Part shown: one piece after another, positions 8,819-16,661 of the stretch | Layout: every line of letters starts with the position of its first letter | Position numbering within the stretch: the stretch's first letter is position 1 | DNA from: Lachnospiraceae bacterium | GTDB taxonomy: Bacteria > Bacillota > Clostridia > Lachnospirales > Lachnospiraceae | Direction: 5' to 3' | NCBI GenBank assembly: GCA_025758065.1 | Contig: CP107199.1 | Location: 186,001-250,000, forward strand | Length of the DNA: 64,000 bases | Notes under the pieces: model-generated | Seen by the model: the letters and a program-made list of their open reading frames with translations, nothing else | Told to the model about the DNA's origin: nothing | The model's database searches: none | Translations under genes and position numbers: made by a program

Positions 8819-9799
8819 ATGTGTACAGCCGCAACCTACAAGACCAGAGACTTTTACATGGGGCGTACTCTGGATTATGAATTTTCCTATGGGGATGAGA
8901 TCACGGTCACTCCCAGAAATTATGTATTTTCCCTGCGCCATAGCAAAAAACTTGAAAACCACTACGCTATCATAGGCATGGCTCATGTTTCAGGAGATTA
9001 CCCTCTTTATTATGATGCCATGAATGAAAAGGGTCTTGGCATTGCAGGCCTGAATTTCGTTGGAAATGCAACATATAAACCTGTAAATCTGGAAACTTCC
9101 AAAAAACAGATCACGCAGTTTGAACTAATCCCATTTATACTGGGTACCTGTGCTTCTTTAAAAGAAGCGAAAGAAGCCCTGGAAAACATGGATCTGGTAG
9201 ATACACCCTTCAGCCCCCAGCTTCCTGTAGGAAGTCTCCACTGGCTCATTGCCGATGAAACAGGCTCTATTACCGTCGAATCTGTAAAAGAAGGGCTGAT
9301 GATCTATGACAATCCCATTGGCGTCCTCACCAACAATCCCCCTTTTCCACAGCAGATGTTCCAGTTAAACAACTATATGCACTTATCACCAAAACAGCCT
9401 GCAAATACATTTGCCAAAGGACTGTCTTTAAATGCCTACAGCCGTGGAATGGGCGCTTTAGGTCTTCCCGGAGACCTGTCCTCTTCCTCCCGTTTTGTCA
9501 GGGTTTCTTATGTAAAAATGAATTCCCGGTGCAGCGGGGACGAACTTTCAAGCGTCAGCCAGTTTTTCCATATTTTAGGTTCTGTGGATCAGCAGAGAGG
9601 CTGCTGCGAAGTAGCAGATGGGAAATATGAGATCACCCTTTATACTTCCTGCTGCAATGCTGCAAAGGGCATCTATTACTATACCACCTATGACAATCAC
9701 CAGATCAGTGCTGTGGATATGCATAAGACTGACCTGGACGGACGGGAACTGGCCCGTTTCACACCAGTTACTACAGAACAGATCCATTTTATGATGTAA
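8819..9799 (+). CDS. bsh: Bile salt hydrolase / choloylglycine hydrolase family Ntn-hydrolase
   Basis: A 326-aa N-terminal nucleophile hydrolase. ATG 8819 is fixed by AAAGGAG 9 bases upstream and because Cys must be residue 2 (MCTAATYKT), exposed as nucleophile after Met removal. Other active-site residues of bile salt hydrolases are visible: Arg16 and Asp19 (GRTLDYE), Asn79 (AGLNF), Asn172/173 (VLTNNPPF) and Arg225 in GLPGDLSSSSRFVR. The last motif favours bile salt hydrolase over penicillin V acylase. It would release glycine or taurine from conjugated bile acids. An inverted repeat (TATCCGCC/GGCGGATA, 8772-8790) lies in its leader. The final codons ATG-ATG-TAA coincide with the terminal repeat of element A1. 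Confidence 0.93.
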   Translation: MCTAATYKTRDFYMGRTLDYEFSYGDEITVTPRNYVFSLRHSKKLENHYAIIGMAHVSGDYPLYYDAMNEKGLGIAGLNFVGNATYKPVNLETSKKQITQFELIPFILGTCASLKEAKEALENMDLVDTPFSPQLPVGSLHWLIADETGSITVESVKEGLMIYDNPIGVLTNNPPFPQQMFQLNNYMHLSPKQPANTFAKGLSLNAYSRGMGALGLPGDLSSSSRFVRVSYVKMNSRCSGDELSSVSQFFHILGSVDQQRGCCEVADGKYEITLYTSCCNAAKGIYYYTTYDNHQISAVDMHKTDLDGRELARFTPVTTEQIHFMM

Positions 9800-10007
9800 G
9801 TGTCAAAAGTATAAATTGCGTTTGTGCTCGCACAAATAAGCAATTTATACTTATTGACACGCCGAACACCTCAAACTCCCATAAAATGGTGTGAATACGC
9901 CATTTTATGGGAGTTTGAGGTGTTCGAGGATTGCGGGAATTGCGTAGCAATGGAGCAATCCGGTTACATCAGTGAGTGGCAAAATTTACTTTTGACACTC
10001 ACATCAT
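9791..10007 (+). repeat. Repeat family A, copy 1: cloverleaf-like element with terminal inverted repeats
   Basis: The ends ATGATGTAAGTGTCAAAAG (9791-9809) and CTTTTGACACTCACATCAT (9989-10007) are inverted copies. Inside are three hairpins: ATAAATTGC..GCAATTTAT (about 9811-9848), a perfect stem of about 27 bp starting CGAACACCTCAAACTCCC (about 9863-9926), and GGATTGC..GCAATCC (about 9929-9962). A second copy lies at 23124-23330 in reverse orientation. No transposase is encoded, so it resembles a MITE or a structured RNA gene. It begins inside the bsh stop codon region. Confidence 0.85.
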
Positions 10008-10010
10008 TTT

Positions 10011-10220
10011 GATACCAGGGTCAAAAGGTCATAAATCCGATGCAAGCTTGCTTGCAGGAGGATTTTTGAACTTGGGACCCGCCAAAAACATGAGTAAGAA
10101 GCCATTTTTTGAAGAAAAATGAGCGGATTACGAATGTTTTTAGAATTGCGAGAGTGCAAAGCACGTAGCAATTCGGTATCAGAGGGGTCAAAATGCCTTT
10201 TTACCCCAACATCATCATTT
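10011..10220 (+). repeat. Repeat family B, copy 1: four-stem structured element
   Basis: The body runs from GATACC (10011-10016) to GGTATC (10175-10180), which pair and close three internal hairpins: one around GGTC..GACC holding TGCAAGC/GCTTGCA, one around AAAAACAT..ATGTTTTT holding CATTTTT/AAAAATG, and GAATTGC..GCAATTC. A tail with a GGGGTCAAAA/TTTTACCCC inverted repeat runs to about 10220. Other copies are at 21876-22046 and 27651-27820, with partial ones at 12393-12440 and 27548-27614. It lies directly after A1. Confidence 0.85.
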
Positions 10221-10282
10221 TATGAATTAACCTATAAAACCTGCTGGTCCTGCTCTTAGCAGCTGGCCACAGGTACAGATTC

Positions 10283-10307
10283 AAAAATGCCCCGGAACTT
10301 CCGAGGC
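10283..10307 (-). terminator. Terminator of the HAD phosphatase gene
   Basis: On the minus strand GCCTCGG and CCGGGGC form a 7-bp stem with a 5-base loop, followed by ATTTTT. It lies 30 bases after the HAD gene stop. Confidence 0.75.
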
Positions 10308-10336
10308 GCTCAGACATTTTCTTATATATTTTTTTC

Positions 10337-11146
10337 CTAAGCCAGCATGAACTTCTCTACTACCAGACCTACACCATCCTCATTGTTGGAAGCAGTAATA
10401 TAGTCAGCTGCTTTCCTTACAGGAAGAACTGCATTTTCCATGGCAACCCCAAGTCCGGCATACTGGATCATGGTCAGATCATTGTAACCGTCCCCACAGG
10501 CGATCATTTCTTCCTTTGTCATGCCTAAATGCTGCAGCAGGCGCTCTAAAGACTGTGCTTTATCAATTCCTTTTGGAAGAACCTCCAGAAAATAAGGTTC
10601 TGAACGGTATACCGCAAAGTTCTTTCCCATAGCTGCCTTTACCTTCGGCTCCACAGTCGCCAGATAATCCCCATCATCTAACAGAAGGAATTTTGCTACC
10701 GGAAAGTTTACATGTTCTTCCATATCATCTACCTGGCGCAGAGTCAGGTGATTGATCTTTGACTCCTTGTGAGCATAGATACAGGCATCATTGTTAGTAA
10801 TGATCTCCTCACCCTCATAAGTCAGGAAATCCACTCCGTATTCCTTTGCCAAACCCATGATCTTTTTATTTGCTTCTACCGGAAGCAGGGAGGAAAAAAT
10901 CACTTCTCCTGTTTTGCAGTTAGTGATCATACCGCCATTGTAAGATAAAATATAGCTTCCAAACCGGGCCAGTTCCAGTTCTTTTGCCAAAGGTTCTACT
11001 CCTGCTGTTGGACGGCCTGATGCCAGGACCACGATCTTGCCTGCTTCCTGTGCTTTCATAAGGGCTTCTTTGGTCCTTGGTGTGATGATCTTGTCTCTAT
11101 TTGTCAGTGTTCCGTCCAGATCCAGGACGATGATCTTGTAATCCAT
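10337..11146 (-). CDS. Cof-type HAD-IIB family phosphatase
   Basis: A 269-aa HAD hydrolase of the Cof/YidA type. Motif I is VLDLDGTLT with the nucleophile Asp9 and Asp11; motif II is VLASGRPT; motif III/IV is the Lys-containing KGIDKAQSLERLL region and CGDGYNDLTMIQYAG. The insertion between motifs II and III is the large C2B cap. Such enzymes dephosphorylate sugar phosphates, flavin or pyridoxal phosphates; the substrate cannot be told from sequence. It stands alone between terminators at 10283 and 11193, so it is probably its own transcription unit. Confidence 0.93.
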   Translation of the reverse strand: MDYKIIVLDLDGTLTNRDKIITPRTKEALMKAQEAGKIVVLASGRPTAGVEPLAKELELARFGSYILSYNGGMITNCKTGEVIFSSLLPVEANKKIMGLAKEYGVDFLTYEGEEIITNNDACIYAHKESKINHLTLRQVDDMEEHVNFPVAKFLLLDDGDYLATVEPKVKAAMGKNFAVYRSEPYFLEVLPKGIDKAQSLERLLQHLGMTKEEMIACGDGYNDLTMIQYAGLGVAMENAVLPVRKAADYITASNNEDGVGLVVEKFMLA

Positions 11147-11192
11147 ATTTAACCTCGCTTTTTTGGTTTCTCATTACTGCTAAAAGCAGAAA

Positions 11193-11236
11193 AAAGGCTG
11201 CTATAAAATGGTACTTTCATTTTTATAACAGCCTTA
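11193..11236 (-). terminator. Terminator of the SsuABC-like operon
   Basis: AAGGCTGCTATAAAA and TTTTATAACAGCCTT form a long stem around a 12-base loop; on the minus strand it runs into TTTTTTC. It follows the substrate-binding gene by about 45 bases. Confidence 0.9.
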
Positions 11237-11278
11237 TTATATCCTATAACTCTTTCACCTACAATCAACAAATGATAT

Positions 11279-12343
11279 TTATTTCACATCCAGGATCAAT
11301 GATGCCACATCTACAGAATTTTCGATCATGCCGGTATCTTCCATAAACTTCTCTGTTTTTTCCATGGCCTCAATATCGCTGTCCTTGATCTCCATATTAA
11401 AATCATAAAGACCATACATTTCTTCTACTGCTGCTTCCTCTAAACCAGTTGCTTTTGCAGTATCTGCTACTGCTGCTGCGTGGTCTGCATCCATTTTATC
11501 TAATACCTGCTTCTGGGCAGTAAGGAAAGCTTTTACCAGTTCCGGATGTTCTTCGTAGAATTTTTCACTGGTTGCAGTAACGATGGTTGCCTCTGTAAGG
11601 CCTTCACCGTCTGTTACTACATAATAACCGTCTTTTTCCATATTGTAGGCAGTCGGTCCTGCAAGTAAAGCTGCATCTACACTTCCTCCAGCTAAAGCAG
11701 CCTGTGCATCCGGGATTCCCATTGCCATAAATTCAATATCATCCTCTGTCATTCCTTCATTGTTTAAATACGCAACTAACAGTTCATGTAAAATGGTTCC
11801 TTTGGGACCTGCTACTTTCTTTCCCTTCAGGTCTTTTGCCGTTTTAATACTGTCATCCTTTGCAAACAGCTTAAATGCCTTTGGAGAGCGGCTGTAAATA
11901 CTCATGATCTTAATATCGGCATCATTGGAAGCAGATAAAATAACAGAAGTTGCGCCTACTGCATTTAAAAACTGGATGTCCCCGGAAGCTAATGCCTGGG
12001 TCTGCTCCGGTCCTGTAGTCAGATCTGAATACTGGATGTCATAGCCCATTGGACCAAATACACTGGCAAAGATCTCCTGATCCTGCTCTACGATACTTGG
12101 CACATTTAACGGGGATTTTACATAGGTCACAGATAAAGTGCCATTTTTCTCTGTTTCTGCTTTGGACTCTGCTGCGTTTGCTTGTGTACTTTCTGCTTGT
12201 GTACTTTCTGCCTCTGTATTTTCCTGTGTACTTGCCTCCGCGTTCTGTGGCTGTGCCTGGATTTCGGCATTTTTTGCTCCGCAGCCCCCTAAAATTCCCA
12301 CTGCTGCCAGCACTGCTGCTGCATAAAGATTCCATTTTTTCAT
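11279..12343 (-). CDS. ABC transporter substrate-binding lipoprotein (NMT1/SsuA-like)
   Basis: A 354-aa protein with a lipoprotein signal ending LGGC and a Ser/Thr/Glu/Ala-rich linker with repeated AESTQ units (about residues 35-65). The ligand domain is of the NMT1/SsuA type: LKGKKVAGPKGTILHELLVAYLN, AMGIPDAQAALAGGSVDAALLAGP and PELVKAFLTAQKQVLD. Family members bind sulfonates, taurine, nitrate or thiamin precursors; the substrate here is unknown. ATG 12343 follows GGAGG. It is the last gene of an operon with the permease and ATPase upstream; a partial B repeat sits in the 100-base gap before it. Confidence 0.9.
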   Translation of the reverse strand: MKKWNLYAAAVLAAVGILGGCGAKNAEIQAQPQNAEASTQENTEAESTQAESTQANAAESKAETEKNGTLSVTYVKSPLNVPSIVEQDQEIFASVFGPMGYDIQYSDLTTGPEQTQALASGDIQFLNAVGATSVILSASNDADIKIMSIYSRSPKAFKLFAKDDSIKTAKDLKGKKVAGPKGTILHELLVAYLNNEGMTEDDIEFMAMGIPDAQAALAGGSVDAALLAGPTAYNMEKDGYYVVTDGEGLTEATIVTATSEKFYEEHPELVKAFLTAQKQVLDKMDADHAAAVADTAKATGLEEAAVEEMYGLYDFNMEIKDSDIEAMEKTEKFMEDTGMIENSVDVASLILDVK

Positions 12344-12392
12344 ATTTCATTTCCTCCCATATTGTTTTTAAATTTTAATTTTTAAATATTTT

Positions 12393-12440
12393 GACCCCTC
12401 TGATGCCGAATTGCTATGTGCTTTACACTCCCACAATTCT
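12393..12440 (-). repeat. Repeat family B, partial copy 4 (3' hairpin only)
   Basis: Read on the minus strand, this keeps the B 3' hairpin (GAATTG..CAATTC with inner GTG/CAC) and the following CATCAGAGGGGTCAAAA. Relative to full copies two C-to-T changes turn G-C pairs into G-U pairs, so the stem can still form in RNA. It lies between the ATPase and binding-protein genes of one operon. Confidence 0.8.
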
Positions 12441-12443
12441 ATT

Positions 12444-13235
12444 TTACATTGCAGGCTTGTTTTCCAGTGTTTTAACGATCTCCCGTTTGATATTGATCAT
12501 TTCTTCCGATAACAGGTCTCTGGGATATGGCATTTCTTTCCCAATATCAAACCACCTTCCCACTTTCCCATTTTCCATGATAAGGATCTCATCCCCTAAA
12601 AGCAGGGCCTCATCTACGCTGTGGGTGACAAACAATGCCCCCATCCTTTCCTCTACACAGATCCGTAAAAACTCCCTTTGCATGGTCTGTCTTGTAAAAT
12701 GATCCAGGGCTGCAAATGGTTCATCCATTAACAGATAGGAGGCATCACAGGCCAGCGCCCGTCCTAAAGCTGCCCTCTGCATCATTCCGCCTGACAGCTG
12801 ATCTGGATAGGCATTTCCAAATTTTTCCAAGCCCGTAAGCTTCAGGAGACCTTCTTCCCTTTCCTTTAACTGATTTTTAGAATATTTCTTTTTATCTGCT
12901 CCAAACAAAATATTCTGCTCCAGCGTCAGCCATGGCATCAGCCGTGGTTCCTGAAAGACCACTCCCAGCTTTTCCTGTTTTTCAAAAAGGATCTCTCCCC
13001 CGTCCAGGCTTTCAAGACCTGCCAGAATGCGAAGCAGCGTGGTTTTTCCGCAGCCGCTGCGGCCAAGTATCACTGTGATCTTTTCTGTATCCAGCTCTGT
13101 GGAAAACTGCCTTAACACAGGATGTCTGTTTTTTGATACTTCAAAGCTTTTCTCCAGCTGTTTTAATCTGATTTCAGCTATTTTCCACACCTCCCCTGAC
13201 ACATTTTTTGATGATCCACAAAAACACTTTATCAC
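12444..13235 (-). CDS. ABC transporter ATPase (SsuB/TauB-like)
   Basis: A 263-aa ATPase driving import with the adjacent permease and binding protein. Walker A is GRSGCGKTT, the Q-loop follows in VVFQEPRLMPW, the signature is LSGGMMQRAALGRAL, Walker B is YLLMDEPFAALD and the H-loop is FVTHSVDEALLL. The N-terminus overlaps the permease gene by about 60 bases. The start is uncertain: ATG 13235 lies inside the permease frame, while GTG 13190 is next to GGGGAGG but very close to it. Membrane-associated in the cytoplasm. Substrate unknown, as for its partners. Confidence 0.92.
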   Translation of the reverse strand: MIKCFCGSSKNVSGEVWKIAEIRLKQLEKSFEVSKNRHPVLRQFSTELDTEKITVILGRSGCGKTTLLRILAGLESLDGGEILFEKQEKLGVVFQEPRLMPWLTLEQNILFGADKKKYSKNQLKEREEGLLKLTGLEKFGNAYPDQLSGGMMQRAALGRALACDASYLLMDEPFAALDHFTRQTMQREFLRICVEERMGALFVTHSVDEALLLGDEILIMENGKVGRWFDIGKEMPYPRDLLSEEMINIKREIVKTLENKPAM

Positions 13236-13968
13236 AAAGCAGACCTGTCAGGCCGATCACAAAAATCCCTACGATCACTTTATCTGAACGGGACATCTGC
13301 TGGGCATCCAGGATCAGGTATCCAAGGCCTTTTCCTGCTGCGATCATTTCTGCACCGATAATAGCCCGCCAGCTGTATCCAAGACCAATCCGCATTCCCA
13401 CTAAGATATCCGGAAGCGCCCAGAAAAGCCTGATCTTAAAAAAACTGGCTGTTTTTGACAGACCACAGGTCTTTCCTACTTCCAAAAGCTTTTTATCGCA
13501 GGAAAGAAGGCCTTTACGGATGTTCATAAACATAGGAAAAAAGGACGCAAGCACAATAATGATGATCTTTGACGTTTCCCCAATACCAAACCAAAGGATC
13601 AAAAGAGCGATCAGGCTGATCGGCGGCACATTCCTCATAAATTCCACATAAGGACCATAATAAACTTCCAGATCTTTTTTCAGGGCCGCCAGCATTCCCA
13701 GACAGAAAGCACATAAAAAAGATATGGAAAAACCAGTAAGGACGCGGTTAAAACTTACTAAAATATGCTTAAACAGTGTTCCATTTCCCAACATGGTCAA
13801 AAAAGAACTCCATACTTTTCCTGGCCCCGGAAGCACATAAGCGCTCCATTTTCCTGACAGAAATGCCAGCTGCCAGAGGATCAGAAGGACCAGTGTCGGA
13901 ATACAGGCCTTTATCAACGCTGTAAAAGCCTGAAAGCCTTTTTCCTGTTCCTGTCCGCATTTTTGCAA
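13174..13968 (-). CDS. ABC transporter permease (SsuC-like)
   Basis: About 264 aa with six predicted membrane helices and the BPD_transp_1 loop (EVGKTCGLSKTASFFKIRLFWALPDILVGMRIGLGYSW). TTG 13968 is preferred because GGAAAGGGGG lies about 7 bases upstream; the frame continues to an ATG at 14034 that lacks a ribosome site. Family members import sulfonates, taurine, nitrate or pyrimidine precursors. The gene overlaps the ATPase and is the first in the permease, ATPase, binding-protein operon. The 270 bases upstream contain element F and space for a promoter. Confidence 0.9.
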   Translation of the reverse strand: MQKCGQEQEKGFQAFTALIKACIPTLVLLILWQLAFLSGKWSAYVLPGPGKVWSSFLTMLGNGTLFKHILVSFNRVLTGFSISFLCAFCLGMLAALKKDLEVYYGPYVEFMRNVPPISLIALLILWFGIGETSKIIIIVLASFFPMFMNIRKGLLSCDKKLLEVGKTCGLSKTASFFKIRLFWALPDILVGMRIGLGYSWRAIIGAEMIAAGKGLGYLILDAQQMSRSDKVIVGIFVIGLTGLLCDKVFLWIIKKCVRGGVENS

Positions 13969-14137
13969 AAAAATACCCCCTTTCCATCTTTTACGACTGC
14001 ATAACACGTTAAAAGGCGCGAAATACAGACACAAAAGCCAAAAGAGGGCATTGTATCTTTTCTATAAACATAAATCAAGATCCGGCCAGCTGTTCTGGGC
14101 TGCAAAACAGGCGGAACGTTCTTTCATAAGCTTGTCT

Positions 14138-14221
14138 ATTTATTTTCAGCGTCTTTCACTCAGAAAGTGATTTACACAGTCTTTGTGTCAGTCACTTCCC
14201 ATCATACGCTGAAAATGAAAT
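14138..14221. repeat. Element F: compact three-stem palindromic element
   Basis: The outer arms ATTTATTTTCAGCGT (14138-14152) and ACGCTGAAAATGAAAT (14206-14221) pair with one bulge. Inside are two hairpins, CTTTC/GAAAG (14153-14167) and TGA..ACACA/TGTGT..TCA (14168-14193). It lies 23 bases after the ABC-2 permease stop and may act as its terminator region, although no T-run is present. Confidence 0.65.
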
Positions 14222-14243
14222 GGCGTCAACTATTATAAAAATC

Positions 14244-15392
14244 TTAATGAAGAAAATAGTACGGCAAAAACAGCCGTCCTATCCACCCAATGGATGGCAC
14301 AAAGCGGCCTATATCCACAAAAACAGGGGTAAAGATCAGGCTTCCCATGAGAAAGAAAGGGATCAGGCACAACAGGATGCTGCTGCTTCTTACCAGAAGC
14401 TTCAGTATCCAGGCGTAGACGCCTGCTGCTGTGGTGTAAAGGATAAGTTCTGCTATCTGAAAGATCCCAGATATTCCGCTTTTTAAAATCCCGGCAAAAA
14501 GCAGCGCCAGAATCCCTGATATGAAAGACAGCACCGGAAGTGCCAGAAACATGACTATCTGGCAGCTTTGCTTTTCTCCTGAATGTAATGTGGAAAAAAG
14601 ACCCTTTTTCTCATCTTCTTTTAGAATGCAGGCGCTGTAAAGGGACATTATGAAAATGATCACTGCATTAATCCCTTTTACAGGAAAAATGTTGTTTGCA
14701 GATTTAGTCCGGACATGGTCCGCATCAATTTGAATATCTCCATAAACATATTCAAAATGGAAAATATTTCCATTTGCATACCATGTATCGTACAGATCTC
14801 CTGTTGCTTCATCCTGCATGTGATCCACCAGTATCTGGCGGTCATACAGTCTTGCCAGTGCTGCAAATATGCTTTCTGTAGAAAGGGAGCCTGTTACTGT
14901 AGATGGGGATGTATACAATGTTATTGTGTTTTTTATCTTTTTATTTCGCAGACGTTCTCCCAGATCTTCCGGTACCACATAGCCGCATTCTGCTTTTTCT
15001 GATGCCACATGAGCCTTCAGCTGTTCTTCGCTGTCACAGAGATAAAACCAGAATAAGCTTTCGGACTCTGCAGATGCACCGTTGGTATTATCAGCTTCTT
15101 TTATAGAACTGTTTAACAGATCCTTTACCAGCTGTATTCCCATATTTTCCCAGTTTTGTTCTGGATCATATTCTCCTGATCCGTTTTTTTGCTCCCCATT
15201 TTCCGAAAGATCCACATTTTCCCCGGCTGTCTCCTGAAGATACAACGCGATCTTTATTCCCTCATTTTCTGGGTGAACATACTTTCCGGCTATCCATGCT
15301 GTCACCGGCAGAAGAAGCAGTGCAAGCAGGATCCCCGGCTTTTTCAAATACCGCTTACAGGAAAGAAAAAACCATACAAATACCATTTTCAA
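14244..15392 (-). CDS. ABC-2 type transporter permease with large extracellular domain (second of pair)
   Basis: A 382-aa membrane protein. One N-terminal helix (ILLALLLLPVTAWIAG) is followed by about 200 soluble residues and then several helices (AVIIFIMSLYSACIL, FLALPVLSFISGILALLF, ELILYTTAAGVYAWIL, LIPFFLMGSLIFTPVFV), the layout of ABC-2 exporters related to YhgE/Pip. Its ATG overlaps the stop of the preceding permease by 4 bases (ATGA), so the two are translationally coupled and probably form a heterodimer driven by the ATPase at 18444. The cargo is unknown. Confidence 0.82.
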   Translation of the reverse strand: MKMVFVWFFLSCKRYLKKPGILLALLLLPVTAWIAGKYVHPENEGIKIALYLQETAGENVDLSENGEQKNGSGEYDPEQNWENMGIQLVKDLLNSSIKEADNTNGASAESESLFWFYLCDSEEQLKAHVASEKAECGYVVPEDLGERLRNKKIKNTITLYTSPSTVTGSLSTESIFAALARLYDRQILVDHMQDEATGDLYDTWYANGNIFHFEYVYGDIQIDADHVRTKSANNIFPVKGINAVIIFIMSLYSACILKEDEKKGLFSTLHSGEKQSCQIVMFLALPVLSFISGILALLFAGILKSGISGIFQIAELILYTTAAGVYAWILKLLVRSSSILLCLIPFFLMGSLIFTPVFVDIGRFVPSIGWIGRLFLPYYFLH

Positions 15393-16597
15393 TCTTCCTG
15401 CACCTCCTTAAACCAGCTGACCAGAAAACCGGCTGTAAAAAGTACCATCAGACGGAGTATTTCATTTTTTCCCATGCTTTCTGTTACCATAGACCGGAAA
15501 GCATCCATCAATACTGCTGTTGGCATACAGGAAGATACTCTTTGTACTGCCTGGGGCAAAAATACCTTAGGCAAAAAGCCGCCTGCTGCAAAATGGCTGA
15601 CAGTCGTCACCAAAAACAGGAGCAGAACTCCCCCAGGCAGACTGCCGGATAGCCGGAAAAGTCCATTACAGAAAGCTGCTGCCGACAGATCGGTCAATAC
15701 TGACAAAGCTATGATCTTTGCAAATTCTAAAGACAACAGATGCTTCACCGGGATCTGGTCCATAACAACAGCTGCGCTTACACCAGGAAGGGTAATGCAA
15801 AAAAGCAGAAAACTTAATCCCAGGATCCGTCCCGCAGTCCTGATCCTCGGCCCCATTCCTGCTCCGTCAAGGCTTTCTCTCATACCCTTATTCCATGGAA
15901 GAAGGAAACCAGCCACAGACAATACGGAAAAAAGCAAGACCAGCACACTGGCACTGATCCCGTAAAAACAGGTTGTGCTTATGTTTCCGGCCCCGTTTAT
16001 TTTCACCTTCTTAAAATAATCCATTCTTGGAAGGCTGGCTTCCAGGTACAAACGGTTTAATTCATCTTCCAGTGCCGGTATTTCTTCCTGTCTGCCTTTT
16101 TTGATCAGATATTCATCCCCGCTGTAAATGCCCGCCTGGGCTGCTCCCAGGGTTTTTGCTCCCCCCTGGGTCAGTTCTTTAAAAATACGGCTTTCCATCT
16201 GGGACTGGTCCGCCAGTACCACTGTTACCGGTGTATTGGTGCCACTCATAATATCCTGCACAAAGCCTTCCGGCATAAAAAGGGCAGCATACACACTGCC
16301 CTTTTTTAGTCCATTTTCCGCTTCTTCCCTGCTCATATTTGTAAAATCACAAAGACTTTTTACACTTTCAAGTGACTGAAGCATTCCCATGGCCCGACGG
16401 GACAGCGGATCCTGTTCCGGAAGGACCACTGCTACTTTAATGCGTCCGGAAATCTTATTTCCATACAGCATATTTTTTCCTAAAAGAGCTCCGCCACTTA
16501 AAAGAAGCACAAGAGCTGCTGTTCCCAGCGCCAGAAAAGGAAGGCGTTTTACAGCTCTTTTTAATTCCATTTTCAAATATGACCAGAAAGCTTTCAT
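15389..16597 (-). CDS. ABC-2 type transporter permease with large extracellular domain (first of pair)
   Basis: A 402-aa membrane protein with the same plan as its downstream partner: an N-terminal helix (LALGTAALVLLLSGGALL), an extracellular domain containing GLKKGSVYAALFMPEGF, a YhgE-like feature, and five or six C-terminal helices. It lies between the 542-aa exported protein and the second permease. The three genes and the ATPase are all on the minus strand with short gaps. Function is inferred as the export channel of an ABC system; substrate unknown. Confidence 0.82.
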   Translation of the reverse strand: MKAFWSYLKMELKRAVKRLPFLALGTAALVLLLSGGALLGKNMLYGNKISGRIKVAVVLPEQDPLSRRAMGMLQSLESVKSLCDFTNMSREEAENGLKKGSVYAALFMPEGFVQDIMSGTNTPVTVVLADQSQMESRIFKELTQGGAKTLGAAQAGIYSGDEYLIKKGRQEEIPALEDELNRLYLEASLPRMDYFKKVKINGAGNISTTCFYGISASVLVLLFSVLSVAGFLLPWNKGMRESLDGAGMGPRIRTAGRILGLSFLLFCITLPGVSAAVVMDQIPVKHLLSLEFAKIIALSVLTDLSAAAFCNGLFRLSGSLPGGVLLLFLVTTVSHFAAGGFLPKVFLPQAVQRVSSCMPTAVLMDAFRSMVTESMGKNEILRLMVLFTAGFLVSWFKEVQED

Positions 16598-16661
16598 CCT
16601 TTTACATCCTCTTTTCCTGTGTCATAACTGTAATATCCGCTGTCATCAGCATTCCAGTTCT

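Noticed and set aside
9824..10012. Frame reading GNCVAMEQSGYISEWQNLL, also found fused to the binding protein at 23202
   Set aside because: It is repeat element A translated; the binding protein's true start is at 23079 with signal peptide and GGAGG.
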